This document shows, one piece after another, positions 44,559 to 53,592 of a stretch of DNA of 64,000 bases (the first letter of the stretch is position 1; each line of letters starts with the position of its first letter). The DNA is taken from assembly GCA_043392685.1 (NCBI GenBank), contig JBHZGM010000001.1; one strand, 5' to 3'. Origin of the DNA: Metapseudomonas sp043392685 (GTDB taxonomy: Bacteria; Pseudomonadota; Gammaproteobacteria; Pseudomonadales; Pseudomonadaceae). The position numbers and the translations under genes are program-made. The notes beneath the pieces are model-generated. The model did not search any database and had not been told where the DNA came from. It saw nothing but the letters and a program-made list of their open reading frames with translations.

Positions 44559-45710
44559 ATGCTCAAGGCCCTGCGATTTATCAGCTGGCCCCTGATTGTC
44601 GGCGTGCTCGTGGCACTGCTGATCATTCAGCAATACCCGGAATGGGCAGGCATGCCCCGCCAGGAAGTACATCTGCAGGAAGCGCCCAAGTTCAACTTCA
44701 CGCGCCAGGGCCCGGACTCCTATGCCGACGCCGTGACCAACGCTTCGCCTGCCGTGGCCAACCTCTACACCACCAAGGTGGTGACCAAGCCGGCCCACCC
44801 GCTGTTCGAGGACCCGCAGTTCCGCCGCTTCTTCGGCGACAACCTGCCCCGTCAGCGGCGCATGGAATCCAGCCTGGGTTCGGCAGTGATCATGAGCCCG
44901 GAAGGCTACCTGCTGACCAACAACCACGTCACTGCCGGCGCCGATCAGATCGTGGTCGCCCTCAAGGACGGACGGGAAACCCTGGCGCGCCTGGTTGGCA
45001 GCGACCCGGAGACCGACCTGGCGGTGCTGAAGATCGACCTCAAGGATCTGCCGCCCATCACCCTCGGCCGCTCGGACAACATCCGCATCGGCGATGTCGC
45101 GCTCGCCATCGGCAACCCCTTCGGTGTCGGCCAGACCGTGACCATGGGCATTATCAGCGCCACCGGCCGCAACCAGTTGGGCCTGAACACCTACGAAGAC
45201 TTCATCCAGACCGACGCCGCGATCAACCCCGGCAACTCCGGCGGCGCCCTGGTCGACGCCAGCGGCAACCTGATCGGCATCAACACCGCGATCTTCTCCA
45301 AGTCCGGTGGCTCCCAGGGCATCGGCTTCGCCATCCCGGTCAAGCTGGCCCTGGAAGTGATGAAGGCCATTATCGAGCACGGCCAGGTGATTCGCGGCTG
45401 GCTCGGCATCGAAGTGCAGCCGCTGACCCCGGAACTGGCCGAGTCCTTCGGCCTGGAAGGTCGCCCCGGCATCGTGGTCGCCGGCATCTACCGCGACAGC
45501 CCGGCCCAGCGCGCCGCCCTGCAGCCCGGCGATATCATCCTCAGCATCGATGGCGAGCCGGCGGGTGATGGCCGCCGCTCGATGAACCAGGTGGCCCGCA
45601 CACGCCCGGGCGAAAAGGTCAGCATCCTGGTGATGCGCAATGGCCAGGAGCTGGAATTGACCGCCGAAGTCGGCGTTCGCCCGCCACCGAGTAGCAACGG
45701 CGGGAGCTGA
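44559..45710 (+). CDS. algW: Periplasmic serine protease AlgW (DegS-type)
   Basis: AlgW is the site-1 protease of the envelope-stress pathway in Pseudomonas. It senses misfolded outer-membrane proteins through its PDZ domain and cuts the anti-sigma factor MucA, freeing AlgU and so alginate genes. The 383-residue protein has an N-terminal membrane anchor (about 8-24), a trypsin-like domain with triad His123 (TNNHVTAG), Asp153 (PETDLAVL) and Ser227 (NPGNSGGAL), and one PDZ domain (about 280-370). The long upstream open frame is antisense to the Nif3 gene and was rejected. Confidence 0.96.
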   Translation: MLKALRFISWPLIVGVLVALLIIQQYPEWAGMPRQEVHLQEAPKFNFTRQGPDSYADAVTNASPAVANLYTTKVVTKPAHPLFEDPQFRRFFGDNLPRQRRMESSLGSAVIMSPEGYLLTNNHVTAGADQIVVALKDGRETLARLVGSDPETDLAVLKIDLKDLPPITLGRSDNIRIGDVALAIGNPFGVGQTVTMGIISATGRNQLGLNTYEDFIQTDAAINPGNSGGALVDASGNLIGINTAIFSKSGGSQGIGFAIPVKLALEVMKAIIEHGQVIRGWLGIEVQPLTPELAESFGLEGRPGIVVAGIYRDSPAQRAALQPGDIILSIDGEPAGDGRRSMNQVARTRPGEKVSILVMRNGQELELTAEVGVRPPPSSNGGS

Positions 45711-45718
45711 TCAGCAAG

Positions 45719-45750
45719 AAACGGCGCCTTCGGGCGCCGTTTTCGTTTCT
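45719..45750 (+). terminator. Terminator of algW
   Basis: AAACGGCGCC (45719-45728), a TTCG tetraloop and GGCGCCGTTT (45733-45742), followed by more T-rich sequence. Confidence 0.92.
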
Positions 45751-45803
45751 GCATTCTGACGCAAGATCACTCCGACACTGGACAGGAACCATTCTCATCC
45801 CAC

Positions 45804-45826
45804 AAAATGTTATGTTATTACATATT
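45804..45826 (+). promoter_or_regulatory. Zur-like operator upstream of the TonB receptor
   Basis: The stretch contains TGTTAT (45808-45813), a three-base spacer, and ATTACA (45817-45822). The enterobacterial Zur consensus is TGTTAT-N3-ATAACA, so the site differs in one core base. It lies 18 bases before the start codon, where it would cover the promoter. It does not fit a Fur box well. Assignment is inference from the motif. Confidence 0.5.
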
Positions 45827-45840
45827 TTGGAGATCATTCG

Positions 45841-47940
45841 ATGCGTCCCCGTCACCTTGCACCTGCCACCGGACTGCTGTTGAGCCTCCTGGGTGAAGCC
45901 GCCGCCGCCGAAACCGCCCTCCCCCTGTTGTTGGATGACATCCAGATAGATAGCCGCCGCCAGGAAAGCGCCGACGGCCCGGTACAGGGCTATCGCGCCA
46001 CCCGCTCGGCCGGTGCCACCCGCACCGATACCGATATCCGCGACATTCCCCAGGCCATCAGCGTGGTGCCGGAGCAGGTGCTGAATGACCTGGATATCAC
46101 CCGACTCGACCGTGCACTGGATTTCGCCGGCGGTGTATCGCGGCAGAACAACTTTGGCGGGCTGACCTTCCTCTCCTACAGCATTCGCGGCTTCACCACC
46201 GGCGAGCTGTACAAGAATGGCTTTGCCATCAATCGAGGCAGCTACAGCTCGCCGGACGCGTCCGGAATCGAGCGCATCGAAGTGCTCAAGGGGCCCGCCG
46301 CCAGCCTCTATGGCCGAGGCGATCCGGGTGGCACGGTGAATATCGTCACCAAGAAACCCCAGGCCGAAACCTTCTCCCGTTTCAAGGCCGGCGCGGGAAG
46401 CCAGGATCGCTATCGCGCCAGCCTGGACATCAACGCTCCGCTCGACGACGCGGGCCAGCTGCTTTCGCGCATCAATCTGGCGACGGAGAACAACGGCAGC
46501 TTCCGTGACCATGTCGGCAACCAGCGTCTGGTGGTCAGCCCGTCCCTGAGCTGGCAACTGAGCCCCGATACCCGCTTGCTGCTGGAAACCGAATTCGTCC
46601 AGCACGAGTCAGTGTTCGATCGCGGCATTCCCGCGGTCAGCGGAGAAATGGGCGCGGTCAAGCGCTCCACTTTCCTTGGCGAGCCCAATGACGGTGATAT
46701 CCGCAACCGCAACCAGATGCTCCAGGCCAGCCTCGAACACCATCTCGACGAGACGTGGAAGATCCGCCTGGCCAATCACTACGCCCAGGGACACCTGCAG
46801 GGCAACGCCACGGAAGCGTCACGGCTGATCGGCAACCAGGTCAGCCGCTTCTATCGGCAACGCGACTTCGAGTGGAACGACAGCATTACCCAACTGGAAC
46901 TGCACGGCCTGTTCGAGACCGGCAGCTGGCTGCACCAGACCCTCGCCGGACTGGAGTACGAGAACTACCGCAACAGCCAGAAATATCCACAGAGCCTCGC
47001 TTCCCTGGACTACGGCCAGGACATCTACAACCCGGTGTATGGCAAGCCGAAGCCGGCACTGGTCAATCCCAACGACTTCTTCGAGCAGGTGGAAAGCCAC
47101 GCACTGAACCTGCAGGACCAGATCGACTTCGGTGGTGGCTGGAAGGGTTTGATCGGCGCACGCTTCGAGCATTTCGAACAGTCCGCACAAAATCGCACCA
47201 CCCGCGTTCGCAACGACCAGCAAAAGGACAGCCTGACCCTGCGCAGCGGCCTGCTCTACCAGCTGACGCCGGAGATCGGGCTGTTCGCCAACGCAGCCAC
47301 CTCGGTCAAACCCAACACCATTGGCAGCCAGGGCACCGTTTTCGAACCCGAGAAAGGACTGGGCAAGGAAGCCGGACTGAAGCTCGACCTGCTGGAAGGT
47401 CGCCTCGGTGCCACGGTCGCGCTCTTCCACATCGACAAGGAGAACGTGCTGACCGCAGACCCGAACGAGCCGGGGCAGAGCATTGCTGCCGGCCGGGCAC
47501 GTAGCCAGGGCCTGGACCTGCAGGTCAGCGGCCAGTTGACGGATGCCCTGCGGATCATTGGCGCCTATGCCTACATCGACGCCGAAGTCACCAGGGACAA
47601 CGTGTTCCCCGAAGGCAGCCGTTTGCTGGGCGTTCCACAGCACAGCGGTAGCCTGCTCGCCGTCTACGAATTCCAGGACGGCCACTTGCGCGGCTCGGAT
47701 ATCGGCGCCGCCTTCAATCATGTCGGCGACCGTTCCGGGCAGGCCGGCAGCCAGTTCGAACTGCCCGCTTACAGCACCGTCGACCTGCTCGCCCACTACA
47801 AGGCCAGCGAGCGGGTAACGGTCGGCCTGAATCTCAACAACCTCTTCGACCGCAAGTACTACGAACGCTCCTACAACAGCGTCTGGGTCATGCCGGGCGA
47901 GCCTCGCAACTTCAACCTCAGCCTCACCCTCGACCTCTGA
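45841..47940 (+). CDS. TonB-dependent siderophore/metallophore receptor
   Basis: The 699-residue outer-membrane receptor has a signal peptide (cleaved near AAAAE, about residue 24), a plug domain (about 55-170, with RDIPQAISVVPEQV, YSIRGF, IERIEVLKGPAASLYGRGDPGGTVNIVTKKP) and a 22-strand beta barrel ending NLFDRKYYERSYNS and a terminal LSLTLDL. The plug is of the ferric-siderophore type (FoxA/FhuA-like). It transports its ligand with TonB energy. The ligand is not known; the Zur-like operator and the DUF4198 partner 12 bases downstream suggest zinc or another divalent metal, perhaps as a chelate. Placed between algW and hisC, it looks accessory. Confidence 0.9.
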   Translation: MRPRHLAPATGLLLSLLGEAAAAETALPLLLDDIQIDSRRQESADGPVQGYRATRSAGATRTDTDIRDIPQAISVVPEQVLNDLDITRLDRALDFAGGVSRQNNFGGLTFLSYSIRGFTTGELYKNGFAINRGSYSSPDASGIERIEVLKGPAASLYGRGDPGGTVNIVTKKPQAETFSRFKAGAGSQDRYRASLDINAPLDDAGQLLSRINLATENNGSFRDHVGNQRLVVSPSLSWQLSPDTRLLLETEFVQHESVFDRGIPAVSGEMGAVKRSTFLGEPNDGDIRNRNQMLQASLEHHLDETWKIRLANHYAQGHLQGNATEASRLIGNQVSRFYRQRDFEWNDSITQLELHGLFETGSWLHQTLAGLEYENYRNSQKYPQSLASLDYGQDIYNPVYGKPKPALVNPNDFFEQVESHALNLQDQIDFGGGWKGLIGARFEHFEQSAQNRTTRVRNDQQKDSLTLRSGLLYQLTPEIGLFANAATSVKPNTIGSQGTVFEPEKGLGKEAGLKLDLLEGRLGATVALFHIDKENVLTADPNEPGQSIAAGRARSQGLDLQVSGQLTDALRIIGAYAYIDAEVTRDNVFPEGSRLLGVPQHSGSLLAVYEFQDGHLRGSDIGAAFNHVGDRSGQAGSQFELPAYSTVDLLAHYKASERVTVGLNLNNLFDRKYYERSYNSVWVMPGEPRNFNLSLTLDL

Positions 47941-47952
47941 AAAGGAACCTCC

Positions 47953-48681
47953 ATGCGACTGGATAAACGCTTCCTCGTCACTCCCATCCTCGCCGCCTTC
48001 TTCGCCGGCAACGTGCAAGCCCACGGCCTGTGGACCGAACAGCGGCGCGGCAACATCGAAGTGATCTACGGCCATGGCGCCGAAGACAACGTATTCAAGG
48101 CTGAGAAAGTCAGCGGCGCCTGGGCCTTCGACGGCCAAGGCCGGATGATCCCGGTAACCGTCGAGCGCCTTGCGGATCACGCTCGACTCAAGCCCCTGAA
48201 AGCCGCGGCGACCCTGGCCGTGGCCCTGGATAACGGCCCCTGGTCGCAAACTGCCGACAAGCAGTGGATCAACCAGGGCCAAAGGCAGGTGCCCGGCGCG
48301 GTCGCGTCCATTCATACCTGGAAGTACAGCCTGGCCTTCTATCAACCCGGCGCCCAACTGCCGGAGCTCGAGCGCATCCGCCTGGCTATCGTGCCGGAAG
48401 TCGATCCCCTGGAAGTCGGGCCGGGAAAACCGCTGCCCGTGAAGGTCCTGCTCGATGGCAAGCCGGCAGCCGGTGTCGAACTGATCGGCGATTATCGTGG
48501 CGAGCCTGATGCCGTCAGTGCGAAGACCGATGCCCAGGGCCGTGCCCAGGTCATGGTGCGCAATGCCGGGCTGAACATCATCGCTGCCCAGGTGACCCTG
48601 GATACGCCGAATGATCCCGACGTCAAACAGCAAGGCCTGTTCAGCTCGCTGACCTTCCTCGGCGCGCCCCACCACGAGTAA
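47953..48681 (+). CDS. DUF4198 periplasmic protein, probable metal handling
   Basis: The 242-residue protein has a signal peptide ending NVQA, so the mature chain should begin HGLWTEQ. Further His-containing motifs are IYGHGAEDN and the terminal APHHE. DUF4198 proteins (including NikK-like components of nickel/cobalt uptake) carry an N-terminal His-x-x-Trp/Phe pattern after cleavage. A carboxypeptidase-regulatory-like Ig fold is likely at residues 150-240 (VGPGKPLPVKVLLDGKPAAG). Only 12 bases follow the receptor, so the two form an operon. Function as periplasmic metal binder is inferred. Confidence 0.8.
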   Translation: MRLDKRFLVTPILAAFFAGNVQAHGLWTEQRRGNIEVIYGHGAEDNVFKAEKVSGAWAFDGQGRMIPVTVERLADHARLKPLKAAATLAVALDNGPWSQTADKQWINQGQRQVPGAVASIHTWKYSLAFYQPGAQLPELERIRLAIVPEVDPLEVGPGKPLPVKVLLDGKPAAGVELIGDYRGEPDAVSAKTDAQGRAQVMVRNAGLNIIAAQVTLDTPNDPDVKQQGLFSSLTFLGAPHHE

Positions 48682-48690
48682 GCGGGCAAG

Positions 48691-48723
48691 AAAAAAGCCG
48701 AGGCGGCAGCCCGCGCTCGGCTT
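48691..48723 (-). terminator. Terminator of the his genes (hisC side)
   Basis: AAGCCGAG (48695-48702) and CTCGGCTT (48716-48723) pair around a GC-rich loop; on the minus strand a run of T residues follows. It also lies after the DUF4198 gene. Confidence 0.8.
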
Positions 48724-48741
48724 CGTTCATTTGCCCGGGAC

Positions 48742-49794
48742 TCAGAGCGAACCCAGGGCCTCCAGCAGCGCCTGGTTCTGCTCCGGCGTGCCGATGGTGA
48801 TGCGCAGGAACTGGGCGATGCGCTCCTGCTTGAAGTGACGAACGATCACACCCCGCTCGCGCAACCCGGCGGCGATGCCGGCCGCGTCCTTCTGCGGGTG
48901 GCGAGCGAAAACAAAGTTGGCTGCCGAAGGCAGTACTTCGAAGCCCAGCTTGCCCAGCCCGACCACCAGCTGCTCGCGGCTGTCGATCACCTTGCGGCAG
49001 GCTTGCTCGAAATAGGCCTTGTCTTCAAACGCAGCTGCGGCGCCAGCGATGGCCATGCGGTCCAGCGGGTAGGAGTTGAAGCTGTTCTTGATCCGTTCCA
49101 GCGCCTCGATCAGGTCCGGGTGCCCTACCGCCAGGCCCACGCGCAAGCCCGCCAGGGAGCGGGACTTGGACAGCGTCTGGGTGACCAGCAGGTTGGGATA
49201 ACGATCCACCAGGTTGATGGCAGTCTCACCCCCGAAGTCGATATAGGCCTCATCCACCACCACCACCGTATCCGGGTTGGCCTGCAGCAGGCGCTCGATG
49301 GCCTCCAGTGCCAGCAGGCAACCGGTGGGCGCATTGGGGTTGGGGAAGATTATGCCGCCATTGGGACGCGCGTAATCTTCGACGCGGATCTGGAACTGCT
49401 CGTCCAGCGGCAGCGCCTCGAAGGGGATGCCGTAGAGACCGCAGTAAACCGGATAGAAGCTATAGGTCACGTCCGGGAACAACAGCGGCTTGCCGTGCTG
49501 GAACAGCCCGTGGAACGCGTGGGCCAGGACCTCGTCCGAACCGTTGCCGACGAACACCTGGTTCGTCTGCACGCCGTAGTAATCGGCGACCGCCTGCTTC
49601 AGGCGGTCGCTGTTGGGATCAGGGTAGAGGCGCAGGTTATCGCCGACTTCCGCCTGCATGGCCGCGATTGCCTTGGGCGACGGGCCATAGGGGTTCTCGT
49701 TGGTGTTCAGCTTTACCAGCTTGGCCAGCTTGGGCTGCTCGCCCGGCACGTAGGGCACCAGGTCCTTGACGAAGGGACTCCAGAACTTGCTCAT
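48742..49794 (-). CDS. hisC: Histidinol-phosphate aminotransferase
   Basis: HisC makes histidinol phosphate from imidazole acetol phosphate, using PLP. The 350-residue fold-type I enzyme has LNTNENPYGPSP, NGSDEVLAHAF, PNPNAPTG, VVVDEAYIDFGG, and the PLP lysine in TLSKSRSLAGLRVG. The ATG at 49794 is preferred over a GTG two codons before it, because GGGGGAG lies upstream at proper spacing. It follows hisD with a two-base gap. Pseudomonas often have a second hisC elsewhere. Confidence 0.97.
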   Translation of the reverse strand: MSKFWSPFVKDLVPYVPGEQPKLAKLVKLNTNENPYGPSPKAIAAMQAEVGDNLRLYPDPNSDRLKQAVADYYGVQTNQVFVGNGSDEVLAHAFHGLFQHGKPLLFPDVTYSFYPVYCGLYGIPFEALPLDEQFQIRVEDYARPNGGIIFPNPNAPTGCLLALEAIERLLQANPDTVVVVDEAYIDFGGETAINLVDRYPNLLVTQTLSKSRSLAGLRVGLAVGHPDLIEALERIKNSFNSYPLDRMAIAGAAAAFEDKAYFEQACRKVIDSREQLVVGLGKLGFEVLPSAANFVFARHPQKDAAGIAAGLRERGVIVRHFKQERIAQFLRITIGTPEQNQALLEALGSL

Positions 49795-49796
49795 GT

Positions 49797-51110
49797 TCAC
49801 TCCCCCTTGATTCGGTATTCGGCGCTGCGCGCGTGGGCGGTCAGGGACTCGCCCCGGGCGAGGACGGACGCGGTCTTGCCCAGTTCGGACGCGCCATCGG
49901 CCGAGCAGAAGATGATCGAAGAACGCTTCTGGAAGTCATACACGCCCAGCGGCGACGAGAAGCGCGCGGTGCCGGAAGTCGGTAGCACGTGGTTCGGACC
50001 GGCGCAGTAGTCGCCCAGCGCCTCGGCGGTGTAGCGGCCCATGAAGATGGCGCCCGCGTGGCGAATGTTCGGCAGCCAGCTCTGCGAATCGGCGACGGAC
50101 AGCTCAAGGTGTTCGGGAGCGATGCGATTGGCCACCTGGCAAGCCTGGGCCTGGTCGGCCACCAGGATCAGCGCACCACGGTTCTGCAGGGAGGTACGGA
50201 TGATTTCGGCGCGCTCCATGGTCGGCAGCAGCTTGTCGATGCTGGCGGCCACCTTGTCGAGGAAGGCGGCATCGGGGCTGACCAGGATGGCCTGGGCGTC
50301 CTCGTCGTGCTCGGCCTGGGAAAACAGGTCCATGGCGATCCAGTCCGGATCGGTGCCGCCGTCGCAGACCACGAGGATCTCCGAAGGGCCAGCAATCATA
50401 TCGATACCGACCTGGCCGAAGACATGGCGCTTGGCAGTGGCGACGTAGATATTGCCCGGGCCGACGATCTTGTCCACCTGGGGCACGCTCTCGGTGCCGT
50501 AGGCCAGTGCGGCCACGGCCTGGGCGCCACCGATGGTGAAGACGCGGTCAACCCCGGCCACGCAGGCGGCAGCCAGGACAATCTCGTTGATTTCGCCGCG
50601 CGGAGTCGGCACCACCATCACCACTTCGGCGACGCCGGCGACCTTGGCGGGAATCGCGTTCATCAGCACGGACGACGGATAGGACGCCTTGCCACCAGGC
50701 ACGTAGAGGCCGGCGCGGTCCAGCGGGGTGACCTGCTGGCCCAGCACAGTGCCGTCGGCTTCGGTGTAGGTCCAGGATTCCTGCTTCTGTTTCTCGTGGT
50801 AGCTGCGTACCCGCGCTGCGGCGTTTTCCAGCGCCTTGCGCTGCTCGGCGGTGATGCGGGTCAGCGCCAGTTCCAGGCGCTCACGCGGCAGGATCAGGTC
50901 GGCCATGGAGGCCGCCTGCAGGCCGTCGAAGCGCTGGGTGAACTCGACCACAGCGGCATCGCCGCGCTCGCGCACGGCCTGGATGATGTCGAGAACACGC
51001 TGGTTGACCGCTTCGTCGGACACGCTTTCCCAGCTCAGCAGATGATCCAGGTGTCGCGCGAAATCCGGATCAGCGGCGTTGAGTCGGCGGATAGCGATTG
51101 GAGCAGTCAT
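49797..51110 (-). CDS. hisD: Histidinol dehydrogenase
   Basis: HisD performs the last two oxidations of histidine synthesis (histidinol to histidine, NAD+-dependent, zinc enzyme). The 437-residue protein has LYVPGGKASYPSSVLM, GGAQAVAALAYGT, AGPSEILVV, DLFSQAEHDEDAQ with the Gln/His zinc ligands, and the GPNHVLPTSGTARFSSPL motif. The ATG at 51110 has GAGG upstream; a start four codons earlier is less likely. Confidence 0.98.
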   Translation of the reverse strand: MTAPIAIRRLNAADPDFARHLDHLLSWESVSDEAVNQRVLDIIQAVRERGDAAVVEFTQRFDGLQAASMADLILPRERLELALTRITAEQRKALENAAARVRSYHEKQKQESWTYTEADGTVLGQQVTPLDRAGLYVPGGKASYPSSVLMNAIPAKVAGVAEVVMVVPTPRGEINEIVLAAACVAGVDRVFTIGGAQAVAALAYGTESVPQVDKIVGPGNIYVATAKRHVFGQVGIDMIAGPSEILVVCDGGTDPDWIAMDLFSQAEHDEDAQAILVSPDAAFLDKVAASIDKLLPTMERAEIIRTSLQNRGALILVADQAQACQVANRIAPEHLELSVADSQSWLPNIRHAGAIFMGRYTAEALGDYCAGPNHVLPTSGTARFSSPLGVYDFQKRSSIIFCSADGASELGKTASVLARGESLTAHARSAEYRIKGE

Positions 51111-51233
51111 AGCGGGCCTCATGAAATGGCAATTGCTCGGGCGCCGCTAGAGTAGCAAGCCCACCGTGCGGGCACCCGAGAATATTGGCTATGACACGGA
51201 TAGGCGTGCGCGACACGGGGTCGCGCTCAGGTG

Positions 51234-51869
51234 TCAGTTCTGGTGTCGGGACTCGACAGCATCGCGCAACACTTCGATCAGCGCCTGGATGCGCGCGTGC
51301 TGCATCTTCATCGATGCCTTGTTGACGACCAGGCGCGAGCTGATGGTGGCGATCAGTTCCTGGGGTTCCAGACCATTGGCACGCAGGGTATTGCCGGTGT
51401 CGACGACGTCGATGATCTTGTCGGCCAGACCGACCAGCGGTGCCAGCTCCATCGAGCCATACAGCTTGATCACGTCGACCTGGCGGCCCTGTTCGGCGTA
51501 GTAGCGCTTGGCAACGTTGACGAACTTGGTGGCGACCCGCAGGCGGCCCTTGGGCTCGGGCGCGCCAACTGCACCGGCAGTCATCAGCTTGCAACGGGCG
51601 ATGCGCAGGTCCAGGGGCTCGTACAGGCCCTGGCCACCGTACTCCATCAGCACGTCCTTGCCGGCAACGCCGAGATCGGCCGCGCCATGCTCGACATAGG
51701 TCGGCACGTCAGTGGCACGTACGATGAGCAGGCGCACATCCTCCTGGGTGGTGGGGATGATCAGCTTGCGGCTCTTGTCCGGATTCTCAAGGGGCACGAT
51801 GCCGGCTTCGGCGAGCAGCGGCAGGGTATCGTCGAGAATGCGGCCCTTGGACAGCGCGATGGTGAGCAT
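51234..51869 (-). CDS. hisG: ATP phosphoribosyltransferase, short form
   Basis: HisG starts histidine synthesis by joining ATP to PRPP. The 211-residue protein is the short type, without the C-terminal regulatory domain, so it needs a HisZ partner encoded elsewhere. Motifs are TIALSKGRILDDTLPLL, GAADLGVAGKDVLME and the PRPP loop VDTGNTLRANGL. It precedes hisD by 123 bases. Confidence 0.97.
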   Translation of the reverse strand: MLTIALSKGRILDDTLPLLAEAGIVPLENPDKSRKLIIPTTQEDVRLLIVRATDVPTYVEHGAADLGVAGKDVLMEYGGQGLYEPLDLRIARCKLMTAGAVGAPEPKGRLRVATKFVNVAKRYYAEQGRQVDVIKLYGSMELAPLVGLADKIIDVVDTGNTLRANGLEPQELIATISSRLVVNKASMKMQHARIQALIEVLRDAVESRHQN

Positions 51870-51957
51870 GAAACTGGTTTTCCTTGGCTACGGCCCCCTT
51901 CAGGGCCTGTTGCGCGGTCGCTACGACCGGCCCCGAGGGGCCGGCCAGCAAGGCGAC

Positions 51958-53223
51958 CTAACCCGGCACGCGGCGAATCTTGGCGCCGAGCAACTGCAGT
52001 TTTTCTTCGATGCACTCGTAACCACGGTCGATGTGGTAGATGCGGTCGATCAGGGTATCGCCCTCGGCCACCAGGCCGGCAATCACCAGGCTGGCGGAAG
52101 CCCGCAGGTCAGTGGCCATGACCGGTGCACCCTTGAGCTTCGGAACGCCGGTGACAATGGCAGTATTGCCTTCCACCAGGATCTGTGCGCCCATGCGGTT
52201 CATTTCATAAACGTGCATGAAGCGGTTCTCGAACACGGTCTCGATCACCGTACCGGTGCCTTCGGCCACGGCGTTCATGGAAATGAACTGGGCCTGCATG
52301 TCGGTGGGGAATGCCGGGTAGGGTGCAGTGCGCACGTTGACCGCTTTCGGGCGGTTGCCCTTCATGTCCAGCTCGATCCAGTTGTTGCCGGTGTTGATGT
52401 GGGCACCAGCCTCTTCCAGCTTCAGCAGCACGGCCTCGAGAATGGTCGGATCGGTATCCTTGAGCTTGACGCGGCCACCGGTGGCGGCACCGGCCACCAG
52501 GTAGGTGCCGGTTTCGATACGGTCAGGCATCACGCTGTAGCGGGCGCCACCGAGGCGCTTCACGCCGTCGATGGTGATGGTGTCGGTACCGGCGCCCTGG
52601 ATCTGTGCGCCCATGGCGTTCAGGCAGTTGGCGAGGTCGACCACTTCCGGCTCGCGAGCGGCGTTCTGCAGCACAGAGCGCCCGTTGGCCAGGGCAGCGG
52701 CCATCATGATGTTCTCGGTACCGGTCACGCTGACGGTATCGAAGAAGAAATTGGCGCCACGCAGGCCGCCGGCCGGGGCACGGGCCTTGATGTAGCCGCC
52801 CTCGACGTCGATCTTCGCGCCCATGGCTTCGAGGCCACGGATGTGCAGGTCCACCGGACGGGAGCCGATGGCGCAGCCGCCGGGCAGGGCCACTTCGGCT
52901 TCACCGAAGCGAGCCACCATGGGGCCCAACACCAGGATGGAGGCACGCATGGTCTTGACCAGTTCGTAGGGCGCGACCAGGGTCTTGATGCTGCTGGCGT
53001 CGACTTCGACGGCCAGCTTCTCGTCGATCACCGGCTGCACGCCCATGCGGCCGAAAAGCTCGATCATGGTGGTGATGTCGTGCAGGTGCGGCAGGTTGGC
53101 CACGGTGACTGGAGTATCGGCCAGCAGCGTAGCGGCCAGGATCGGCAGCGCGGAGTTCTTGGCGCCGGAAATGCGGATCTCGCCATCGAGGCGTTGACCG
53201 CCGGTAATAATCAGTTTGTCCAT
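51958..53223 (-). CDS. murA: UDP-N-acetylglucosamine 1-carboxyvinyltransferase
   Basis: MurA adds enolpyruvate to UDP-GlcNAc, the first committed step of peptidoglycan synthesis. The 421-residue protein has GAKNSALPILAATLL and the active loop LPGGCAIGSRPVD with Cys117, the residue alkylated by fosfomycin. The Cys is present, so the target is of the sensitive type. It follows ibaG by 20 bases and precedes hisG by 88 bases, a stretch with a GC-rich hairpin (51927-51944) but no T tract. Confidence 0.98.
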   Translation of the reverse strand: MDKLIITGGQRLDGEIRISGAKNSALPILAATLLADTPVTVANLPHLHDITTMIELFGRMGVQPVIDEKLAVEVDASSIKTLVAPYELVKTMRASILVLGPMVARFGEAEVALPGGCAIGSRPVDLHIRGLEAMGAKIDVEGGYIKARAPAGGLRGANFFFDTVSVTGTENIMMAAALANGRSVLQNAAREPEVVDLANCLNAMGAQIQGAGTDTITIDGVKRLGGARYSVMPDRIETGTYLVAGAATGGRVKLKDTDPTILEAVLLKLEEAGAHINTGNNWIELDMKGNRPKAVNVRTAPYPAFPTDMQAQFISMNAVAEGTGTVIETVFENRFMHVYEMNRMGAQILVEGNTAIVTGVPKLKGAPVMATDLRASASLVIAGLVAEGDTLIDRIYHIDRGYECIEEKLQLLGAKIRRVPG

Positions 53224-53243
53224 TGCTCTCTCGGAAGCTTGGC

Positions 53244-53483
53244 TCAGGAACGCCCGGCCCAGTCGGCCCGGCTGAAGAATTTCATGGTGACGGCGTGGAT
53301 GCTGCCATCAGCAATCCAGGCGTTCAGGTGGGCGTATACCTGCTGCTGACGCTTCACCGGGCTCAGGCCGGCGAGTTCATCGCTGATCAGGTTCAGCTGG
53401 AAATTGCAGCCTTCCCCTTCAACTTCCACCTGGGTACCTGGCAGTTTTGCCTCCAGGAGGCTTTTCACTTCTACGGCCTGCAT
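53244..53483 (-). CDS. ibaG: BolA-family protein IbaG
   Basis: The 79-residue BolA-like protein partners with monothiol glutaredoxins in iron-sulfur handling; in E. coli the murA-linked copy is IbaG (YrbA). Conserved parts are the VKSLLEAKLPGTQVEVEGEG N-terminus, LAGLSPVKRQQQVYAHL and the C-terminal IHAVTMKFFSRADW. The ATG at 53483 has GAGG eight bases upstream. Confidence 0.93.
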   Translation of the reverse strand: MQAVEVKSLLEAKLPGTQVEVEGEGCNFQLNLISDELAGLSPVKRQQQVYAHLNAWIADGSIHAVTMKFFSRADWAGRS

Positions 53484-53529
53484 GCTCAACCTCAATCGGC
53501 GCCCAACGCGCGCGGGTCGGCCATGATAC

Positions 53530-53582
53530 AAAAAAGCCCTCCGCCTGCGAACCCCGCGTAAACAGGGCCTGACGGAGGGCCG
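53530..53582 (-). terminator. Terminator of the mla operon
   Basis: GCCCTCCG (53536-53543) and CGGAGGGC (53573-53580) form a stem with a long loop; on the minus strand TTTTTT follows directly. It lies 11 bases after the mlaB stop. Confidence 0.75.
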
Positions 53583-53592
53583 TTGGACCGGC

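Noticed and set aside
45804..45826. Fur box upstream of the TonB receptor
   Set aside because: The site lacks the GATAAT hexamer pattern of Fur boxes; the TGTTAT-N3-ATTACA layout fits Zur better.
51927..51944. Terminator between murA and hisG
   Set aside because: CCGGCCCC and GGGGCCGG can pair with only a two-base loop and no T tract follows, so intrinsic termination is doubtful.
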